Below, piece by piece: positions 1 through 5,205 of a stretch of 6,755 bases of DNA (its first letter is position 1; each line of letters begins with the position of its first letter). This DNA comes from Methanomassiliicoccales archaeon (GTDB lineage Archaea > Thermoplasmatota > Thermoplasmata > Methanomassiliicoccales > UBA472). The notes beneath the pieces are model-generated. The model was not told the origin of the DNA, did not search any database, and saw only the letters and a program-made list of their open reading frames with translations. The position numbers were made by a program, and so were the translations under genes. The stretch lies in NCBI GenBank assembly GCA_013329565.1, contig DUJZ01000170.1:1-6755 (forward strand), written 5' to 3'.

Positions 1-1
1 G

Positions 2-286
2 GCCAAGGACCGCTTCGGACTGGAACTGCAGCGCCTCCCCATGCCCGAGCCGCTGTACCTTGAGGAAGAGGAACGGAACCTTCCGGCCAGCTACGCCAAC
101 TTCTACATCGGCAACAAGGTGGTTCTTTTACCGGTGTTCGAGGACCCCATGGACAAGGCGGCCGTGGACATCATGTCCTCGCACTTCCCGGGACGGGAGA
201 TCGTCCCCATCGTCGCTCGGGAGCTGGTCTACGGCTACGGAGGCATTCACTGCGTGACCCAGCAGGAGCCGGCCGAGCGCGGCTGA
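2..286 (+). CDS. aguA: Agmatine deiminase, C-terminal fragment (5' end outside window)
   Basis: Agmatine deiminase hydrolyses agmatine to N-carbamoylputrescine and ammonia in the cytoplasm, a step of putrescine synthesis from arginine. Only the last 94 residues are present; the frame is open from base 2 and ends at TGA 284-286. Family hallmarks seen: the LPASYANFYIGN block, which in this family is followed by a V(V/L)LPVFEDPMD-like strand and loop; the FPGREIVPI segment; and the terminal GYGGIHCVTQQEP motif. The Cys of GIHC (codon 251-253) is the thiol nucleophile of the guanidine-modifying (pentein) fold. The protein ends about ten residues after that Cys, as is usual, so the 3' end is intact. 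The last 40 bases overlap the 3' end of the converging VWA gene. A broader peptidyl-arginine-deiminase-like label is possible, but GGIHC plus TQQ favours agmatine deiminase. Confidence 0.92.
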   Translation, partial: AKDRFGLELQRLPMPEPLYLEEEERNLPASYANFYIGNKVVLLPVFEDPMDKAAVDIMSSHFPGREIVPIVARELVYGYGGIHCVTQQEPAERG

Positions 287-1674
287 GGACTGAACTCCTG
301 CAGGAGGGACCCGCCTGACCACTCGCCCTGCCTGGTCATCAGGAACACCTGGTCGGATATCCTCTGCAGACCGCCAGGCTCGGTTCCACCGACCAGCACG
401 GTGAAGATGCGGCAACCCTGCTTTTCCTTCAGGCAGTTCCAGTCGTGCAGGCAGCCCCGGTCCTTTATTCTAGCCAGACCGTCCGTTATGAAGAGAATGT
501 CCGCCCCCTGCCATTCCGGTTCGCTCAGGCTCTTGATGCCCTGGCGGAGCGCGACGTCGTAATCTGTGCCTCCGCCGAACGTCTGGCACAGGAACTCCAG
601 GAACTGCGACCGGCCGCTTGGGTCGTATAGATCGTAAGCCTCCACGTCCACCGAGAACATCAGGGCGCGCAGCGGACGCCGTTCCTCGGACAATCGCCTT
701 GACAACGCCAACAACAGCGCTTTCGCCGCCAGCTCCGGCTCGCCGCTCATCGATCCGGAAGAATCGAGCAGCGCCACCACCGGGCCGCCCCTCTTCCTCT
801 CCCCGTCCCGGAACTCTTTTCCTCGCAGTTGGTAAGTGAGCAGGCGCCGCTCGCACATCCGGGCGTAGAAGAGCAGCTTCAACCGTTCATCGGCCAGGTT
901 GACCATCTCCTGGGGCAGCATGCGCTGCACATCACCAGAGAAGATCAAGGAGTGCGTTTCCGTGAACGAATGGGAGTCGGATGACGCTTTCCTGTCCCTG
1001 TCCCCCTCCACCCTTCCCAGCATTTCCTTCAGACGATCGACGTCCTTATGCTTTCGAAGCAAAGACGCGTATCGTTCCAGGTTCCCTAGCTTCGCCCGGT
1101 GCAAACCCACCCGGTGCAGGTCCCAGCCTTGTCCGGGAAGCATCTCCTCCAGGCGAAGAAGCACTTCGGCGTCCTTCCGCAGTCTGTCGATTAGCGGCGT
1201 AATGATGCGGTCCAGGGACCTTACCAGCATTCTGAGGACCAGCATCAACGCTTCCCTCTGGCGCTCGTCCAGCTCGATCTCCTTTCCCTCTCGTCCGTCG
1301 GGGTTCAGCAGCGCCTCCAGAAGGTCCTCGGTGCTGCGCCGCTCCTCCTCGGACAGCTCGCTCCAATCCAGTCCGGCCAGGCCGTTCTCCATTGCGCTGA
1401 GAACTTGAGGGAGCGCCAGCGCCAATAGCTCCGGTATCAGGTCAGGACGGTCCCCGGCGAACTTCCTGGCGTCCATCCAGGCCCTGCTCTGGAACAGGGA
1501 ATGGATGACCATGGTGGTCACGTCGAGAGGCTCAACGCTCTGGACATCTCCGATCAGATCAGCGGCCATGAGCGCCGCGGCCGACTCCCTCTGGTCCAGG
1601 GGCACCGGGCTTGGCGCCATCAAGATCGCCTGGACCTCCGGCCTCTCCAACAATTCACGGATAAGGCCGGTCAT
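247..1674 (-). CDS. ViaA-like VWA-domain protein, partner of the adjacent MoxR/RavA-type ATPase
   Basis: This 475-residue cytoplasmic protein has a long helical N-terminal part (about 1-295) and a C-terminal von Willebrand factor A domain (about 296-450). The metal-ion-dependent adhesion site is complete: DSSGSM (D304, S306, S308), T370 in GGGTD, and D398 in ITDG. The stretch before the VWA domain (LLFYARMCERRLLTYQLRG, about 267-285) and the FGGGTD...ITDG layout follow the ViaA family. In E. coli ViaA works with the AAA+ ATPase RavA, and the pair has been linked to respiratory-enzyme maturation and aminoglycoside sensitivity; the same role here is inference. Start: ATG at 1674 lies 7 bases after GGTGATCC. 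TTG at 1677 would add one residue but sits only 4 bases away. A cysteine-rich segment follows the last MIDAS residue (C408, H410, C414, C421). The last 12 residues are encoded antisense to aguA and look like a C-terminal extension. Confidence 0.93.
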   Translation of the reverse strand: MTGLIRELLERPEVQAILMAPSPVPLDQRESAAALMAADLIGDVQSVEPLDVTTMVIHSLFQSRAWMDARKFAGDRPDLIPELLALALPQVLSAMENGLAGLDWSELSEEERRSTEDLLEALLNPDGREGKEIELDERQREALMLVLRMLVRSLDRIITPLIDRLRKDAEVLLRLEEMLPGQGWDLHRVGLHRAKLGNLERYASLLRKHKDVDRLKEMLGRVEGDRDRKASSDSHSFTETHSLIFSGDVQRMLPQEMVNLADERLKLLFYARMCERRLLTYQLRGKEFRDGERKRGGPVVALLDSSGSMSGEPELAAKALLLALSRRLSEERRPLRALMFSVDVEAYDLYDPSGRSQFLEFLCQTFGGGTDYDVALRQGIKSLSEPEWQGADILFITDGLARIKDRGCLHDWNCLKEKQGCRIFTVLVGGTEPGGLQRISDQVFLMTRQGEWSGGSLLQEFSPQPRSAGSCWVTQ

Positions 1675-1681
1675 CAACGTC

Positions 1682-1691
1682 GGATCACCCC
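1682..1691 (-). promoter_or_regulatory. Shine-Dalgarno of the ViaA-like gene, overlapping the ATPase stop codon
   Basis: Read on the minus strand this is GGGGTGATCC. Its core GGTGATCC is fully complementary to the archaeal 16S 3' end (GGAUCACCUCC). It contains the TGA stop of the upstream MoxR-type gene (1687-1685) and lies 7 bases before ATG 1674. The arrangement implies translational coupling of the two subunits, which is inferred from spacing. Confidence 0.8.
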
Positions 1692-3136
1692 TTGAGCTCG
1701 GCTTCCACTTCCTTCAGGGAACGCTCGATCTCGGCCATCGACTCCAGGCGGCGGTCCTGCCTGGCCAGGATGTCCTGGCGGTCCCTCTTGCTCAGCCAGA
1801 TGTTTCCGTCCAGCCGTTTGCGCAGCTCGTCCCTTTCCATATCGTGCGCGCCTCTAACCTTTTCGTAGATGGAACGCAGCTCCTGCAGCTCCCGGGCGTA
1901 CAGCCGCTGCTCGGCCCCGCCACGAAGACAGGTCACCTTCCAGCCGCGGACGTTCTCCAGCACGTGCATCAGTTCCGGCAGATCGAACTTGCGGTAGGAG
2001 GGGTTCACTCCCTGGGCCTCCCTGGCGTAGGGGTCCATGTACAGATGCTTGGGGAAGGACTCGCCGTGCCGGCAGAGCTCCTTGGCGCTCATGAACGTCG
2101 AACCGCAATCGTAGCAGCACACCGGCCTCGGGAATTGCACATCGGAGGCGGAGTGCTGCTTAGCTTTCGCCAACAGCGATAGCAGTTCCTCGCTGCTCGA
2201 CTGCAGACGACGAAGGTCCACCCCTCCGCTGCTGGTGAGATCGATGAGCAATGAGCGCAATCCCTCCTTCTGCTCCGGGCGGTCCCACAACATATGCTGA
2301 AGGAGCGGCAAGAACGTCAGGTCCACATTCTCCCGGCCCATGGCCGAGGCCGCGGTGCGCAGCACCAGCAGGGTCTTGTTCCAGCGGCGGTCGGATATGT
2401 ACACGCTCTGGGACCGGAAGTGCTTGCGCAGACTGAGATAGGCCTGCAGCACCTCCTCCTCCACCTTCACCGATAGAGCGTCGTTCTTGATGCGCTCGAT
2501 GTCCTCCAGCCCGATGGTCGTATTGGCCAACGTTCCGTTGGTCGACGTTAGCACCTTCAGGAAGTTACCCTCGTCCTGGACGTTGGTGATGAAGAACCGG
2601 TACAGGAAGCGGTCGTACAGCGCCGCCAGCCCCTCCTCCTCGTTCGGAAGCTCGTTCGATGCTCCGTAGACGGATAGTATAGGCACGTCAACCACCTCGT
2701 TGCCGTTGTGGAAACGCCTTTCGTTCAGTATCGTCAGCAGGCTGTTCAATATCGACGAGTTGGCCTTGAATATCTCATCCAGGAACGCTATGTTGGCCTG
2801 CGGGAGGTATCCTTCGGTACGGCGTCGGAACTCGTCCCTTTGCAGGGAGCTGAGCGATAATGGTCCGAACACCTCCTCCGGGGAGGTGAAGCGGGTCAGC
2901 AGATAGTAGTAGAAAGACCCGCCGCGCAGCCTCTCGCACATGACCTTGGCCATCTGGCTCTTGGCCGTTCCCGGAGGACCGATGAAGAGCACGTGCTCCC
3001 CGGACAGCATGGCCAGGAGAGCGCCGGCGATCTCCTCCTCCCTTTCCACGAACTGCTCGCGCAGCTCCATCATGAGCGCGCTCAGCTTATCCGGGAATCC
3101 CTTGACCTCGTCCTCTCGAACGTGCCCTCCGCTCAT
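1685..3136 (-). CDS. MoxR-family (RavA-type) AAA+ ATPase with an embedded C2H2 zinc finger
   Basis: This 483-residue cytoplasmic ATPase, counted from ATG 3136, has all AAA+ elements: Walker A GPPGTAKS (53-60), Walker B IAFLDEIF (116-123, D120/E121), sensor 1 Asn161 in YGASNE, arginine finger R176 in LYDRF, and a RavA-like sensor 2 SDRRW (248-252) followed by LLQHMLWD. RavA proteins form hexamers that act with the VWA protein ViaA, and the next gene encodes a ViaA-like protein. After the AAA+ core, residues 341-364 fit C-x2-C-x3-F-x5-L-x2-H-x6-H (C341, C344, F348, L354, H357, H364), a near-classical C2H2 zinc finger. Residues about 415-483 are charged and probably helical or coiled-coil (QELRSIYEKVR...; AEIERSLKEVEAEL). 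Start choice: ATG 3136 is preceded by GGGTG 5 bases upstream. In-frame TTG at 3148 would add four residues but has no visible ribosome-binding site. First gene of a two-gene operon. Confidence 0.95.
   Translation of the reverse strand: MSGGHVREDEVKGFPDKLSALMMELREQFVEREEEIAGALLAMLSGEHVLFIGPPGTAKSQMAKVMCERLRGGSFYYYLLTRFTSPEEVFGPLSLSSLQRDEFRRRTEGYLPQANIAFLDEIFKANSSILNSLLTILNERRFHNGNEVVDVPILSVYGASNELPNEEEGLAALYDRFLYRFFITNVQDEGNFLKVLTSTNGTLANTTIGLEDIERIKNDALSVKVEEEVLQAYLSLRKHFRSQSVYISDRRWNKTLLVLRTAASAMGRENVDLTFLPLLQHMLWDRPEQKEGLRSLLIDLTSSGGVDLRRLQSSSEELLSLLAKAKQHSASDVQFPRPVCCYDCGSTFMSAKELCRHGESFPKHLYMDPYAREAQGVNPSYRKFDLPELMHVLENVRGWKVTCLRGGAEQRLYARELQELRSIYEKVRGAHDMERDELRKRLDGNIWLSKRDRQDILARQDRRLESMAEIERSLKEVEAELKG
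2045..2116 (-). other. C2H2 zinc-finger segment within the MoxR-type ATPase
   Basis: These 24 codons encode residues 341-364 of the ATPase. The spacing is C-x2-C-x3-F-x5-L-x2-H-x6-H, matching the classical C2H2 consensus including both core hydrophobics; only the His-His spacing (6) is slightly longer than the usual 3-5. Zinc binding is predicted from the pattern only. The segment lies between the AAA+ core and the C-terminal helices. Confidence 0.75.
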
Positions 3137-3173
3137 GTGAACACCCAACTGGAACGAGAAGAGTGATAGCAGG

Positions 3174-3184
3174 ATTTATAAAAT
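3174..3184. promoter_or_regulatory. Archaeal TATA box, possibly serving both divergent genes
   Basis: ATTTATAAAAT reads as a TATA box on both strands (ATTTTATAAAT on the minus strand). Starting transcription about 26 bases from its centre would give a 5' leader of about 17 bases for the ATPase and about 33 bases for hyuA, each just long enough to hold the ribosome-binding site seen. No distinct second box of similar quality is visible; GATATTGATAA (3196-3206) is a weaker alternative. Direction cannot be decided from sequence. Confidence 0.6.
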
Positions 3185-3229
3185 CGTAGCGGACGATATT
3201 GATAAGTTAGGGAAGAGATGATTACTTCC

Positions 3230-3234
3230 GGAGG
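3230..3234 (+). promoter_or_regulatory. Shine-Dalgarno of the hyuA-like gene
   Basis: GGAGG lies 3 bases before ATG 3238 and fixes that start. The nearby upstream ATG at 3218 is in another frame and has no comparable signal. Confidence 0.65.
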
Positions 3235-3237
3235 AAC

Positions 3238-5181
3238 ATGGAGCTGGGTTTGGGGATCGACACCGGAGGAACGTACACCGACGCGGCAATGGTCGATCTC
3301 GGCACCAAGGGGCTCATCGCCTGGAGCAAGAGCCCCACCACCCCCCAGGACCTGACGATCGGAATTGAGAGCTCTGTGCGGTCCCTCCTGAAGAAGCAAC
3401 GGTTCGATCCTGCCCAGATCAAACTGGTCGGTTTGTCGACCACCCTGGCCACCAACTCCGTGCTCGAGTCGCGAGGGGGAAGGGTCGGCCTCATTGGCAT
3501 CGGCTGGGACACCAAGGAAGTGGAGGCCCTGGGGGCGGAGCACTGCGCCTTCATCAAGGGCGGTCACGACAGCAAGGGCCGGGAGCTGGACTCGCTTGAT
3601 CTGAAAGAGCTGGGTGAAACGGTGAAGGCCATGTCGGATGAGGTGGACGCTTTCGTCGTTTCCTCCATGTTCAGCGTGTACCAGCCAAGCCACGAGGACC
3701 GGGCCCGCCATATGATAAGGGAGATCACGGGGATGCCGGTGGTGGCCGCCTACGAGCTGAGCGGCGAGCTGGGGGTAATAGAGCGTAGCGTCACCGCCGT
3801 GCTCAATGCCCGTTTGCTGCCGGTGATATCCGACTTCCTGGACCGCATCGAGTCTTCGTTGAAAGCCATGCGCATCACGGCGAACATAGTCGTGCTCAAG
3901 GGAGACGGGAACGTGATGCCCGTGAGGTCCGCGAGGGAACGACCGGTGGAGACCATACTTTCCGGGCCGGCCGCTTCGCTACTAGGCGGTTCCCGCCTTT
4001 CCGGTTTGGACAACTGCCTGGTGGTGGACATGGGCGGGACGTCGACCGACATCGCCTACATCGACAACGGCTTCCCTCGCATCGGCCGCGAGGGAGCGCA
4101 GTTGGGTGGGTGGCGAACTCGCGTACGGTCCATAGACGCCACCACCGTTGGCTTGGGCGGAGATTCGGAGATCGGCTCGGACCTGCACGGCGATCTCAAG
4201 ATCGGTCCGGCCAGGGTGCTTCCATTGGCTCTTGCCGGGGAACGCACGAAGGACCTGCCGCGCATGATCATGGAGAGGCGGCGAACTGATTTCTTCGTCA
4301 CCGCTCGAGGTTCGGAACGTCTATCCGGAAACAGGCTACTGGTATACCGCAAGGTGGAGGAGATGGGATTGTGCGACGAGGAGGAGCTTCGCTCGACGCT
4401 CCCGGACCTATACCTGGTCAGGGAAACGGCCAGGGAGATGGTGCGCACCGGACATCTGCTGCGCACCGGGCTCACGCCTACGGACATCTTCAACTTGGAA
4501 GGGCTGTATCGGATAGGGGACGATGCCTCGTCCCGGGCGGGCGTGGAGCATTACCTGGAAGGCACCCGGATGAGCGTGGAGGCCTACTGCGCCAGGGTCA
4601 TGCACCGGATGGTCGGACGACTTGCGGAAGAGGTCGTGCGCAAGGTGGTGGCCGAGGAGATAGGAGACCTGCCGAAGGACGCCACGGTTGACCGCCTGGT
4701 GCAGCTCATGGCCGGTGAACGTTCTCCGGGAGCGTTCCGCATCGACCTCCGGCTGGACCGGCCGATCGTAGGGATAGGAGGACCGGCACGATTGCTAATG
4801 CCGTCGCTGCGCGAGCTTCTCGGCGCGGAGGTGGTCATCCCCGAGGGAGGACCGGTCGGCAACGCCGTGGGGGCCGTCTGCTCGCGAATATCGGAAACGC
4901 TCACGCTGCGCATCCAGCCGTTGAGCGACGGGCAGTTCCAGATGGTCACCCCGTGGGGGGACGCCCAGGACTTCCGGAGGGCCGAGGACGCGATCCGCAG
5001 AGCTAGGGAGCTGGCGGAGGAGCACGTCTGGGGCAAGGCCGATAGGGCTGGCGCCATCGGCATCACCCTGCGTTCGGACGTCCGGGAGGTCCGCTTCAAG
5101 GACCAGAAGGGCATGGACCACCTGAACTGGATAGAGGTCACCGCCCGGGCCACGGGCGAACCGAGGCAAGGTCATCATTAA
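3238..5181 (+). CDS. hyuA: Hydantoinase/oxoprolinase-family protein (HyuA-like, ASKHA-fold ATPase)
   Basis: This 647-residue cytoplasmic protein has a Hydant_A_N domain (about 3-170) followed by a Hydantoinase_A domain (about 185-550) and a short C-terminal tail. Nucleotide-binding motifs of the ASKHA fold are visible: phosphate-1 GIDTGGTYTD (6-15), phosphate-2 VVDMGGTSTD (262-271), and an adenosine-type motif VGIGGPARLLMPSL (511-524). SGPAASLLGG (242-251) and SIDATTVGLGGDS (298-310) are further family blocks. Members couple ATP hydrolysis to opening cyclic amides (N-methylhydantoin, 5-oxoproline) or to carboxylation of ketones, usually with a HyuB subunit. No HyuB gene is present directly downstream, so the substrate is unknown and classical hydantoinase activity should not be assumed. 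The DUF362 iron-sulfur protein follows after 24 bases on the same strand. Start: ATG 3238 behind GGAGG. Ends at TAA. Confidence 0.9.
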   Translation: MELGLGIDTGGTYTDAAMVDLGTKGLIAWSKSPTTPQDLTIGIESSVRSLLKKQRFDPAQIKLVGLSTTLATNSVLESRGGRVGLIGIGWDTKEVEALGAEHCAFIKGGHDSKGRELDSLDLKELGETVKAMSDEVDAFVVSSMFSVYQPSHEDRARHMIREITGMPVVAAYELSGELGVIERSVTAVLNARLLPVISDFLDRIESSLKAMRITANIVVLKGDGNVMPVRSARERPVETILSGPAASLLGGSRLSGLDNCLVVDMGGTSTDIAYIDNGFPRIGREGAQLGGWRTRVRSIDATTVGLGGDSEIGSDLHGDLKIGPARVLPLALAGERTKDLPRMIMERRRTDFFVTARGSERLSGNRLLVYRKVEEMGLCDEEELRSTLPDLYLVRETAREMVRTGHLLRTGLTPTDIFNLEGLYRIGDDASSRAGVEHYLEGTRMSVEAYCARVMHRMVGRLAEEVVRKVVAEEIGDLPKDATVDRLVQLMAGERSPGAFRIDLRLDRPIVGIGGPARLLMPSLRELLGAEVVIPEGGPVGNAVGAVCSRISETLTLRIQPLSDGQFQMVTPWGDAQDFRRAEDAIRRARELAEEHVWGKADRAGAIGITLRSDVREVRFKDQKGMDHLNWIEVTARATGEPRQGHH

Positions 5182-5184
5182 ATC
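5175..5184 (+). promoter_or_regulatory. Possible TATA box for a leaderless DUF362 transcript
   Basis: ATCATTAAAT at the end of the hyuA-like gene is the only A/T-rich patch nearby. Its centre (about 5180) is 26 bases before ATG 5206, the distance from an archaeal TATA box to the transcription start. The gene has no clear Shine-Dalgarno, so initiation on a leaderless mRNA is plausible. Co-transcription with hyuA remains equally possible. Confidence 0.35.
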
Positions 5185-5205
5185 TGTCCATGCCGATTCG
5201 AGAGC

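Larger units (their letters stand above)
3137..3237. promoter_or_regulatory. Divergent promoter region between the RavA/ViaA-like operon and hyuA-like gene
   Basis: These 101 bases carry the start signals for both directions and encode no recognisable gene. They are clearly more A/T-rich than the flanking genes in the centre. They hold one strong TATA-type box (3174-3184), a short inverted repeat (3183-3197), a weak ribosome-binding site toward the ATPase (GGGTG, 3146-3142 on the minus strand) and a good one toward hyuA (GGAGG, 3230-3234). Divergent transcription from here is inferred from gene orientation. Confidence 0.75.

Noticed and set aside
247..300. Transcription terminator between the converging aguA and VWA genes
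   Set aside because: The genes overlap here and no T-rich tract or stable hairpin stands out on either strand.
899..1408. 169-codon plus-strand open frame, very Ser/Arg-rich
   Set aside because: The composition is the typical antisense reading of a Glu/Leu/Arg-rich helical protein. No motif or start signal was seen.
1505..2182. 225-codon plus-strand open frame antisense to the ATPase/VWA junction
   Set aside because: It crosses the boundary of two well-supported minus-strand genes, has no recognisable domain, and is expected as a shadow in GC-rich coding DNA.
3137..3148. TTG start for the ATPase at 3148
   Set aside because: No ribosome-binding site precedes it, while ATG 3136 has GGGTG at suitable distance. 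It cannot be fully excluded.
5190..5205. ATG at 5190 as an earlier start for the DUF362 gene
   Set aside because: It is out of frame with the DUF362 reading frame.
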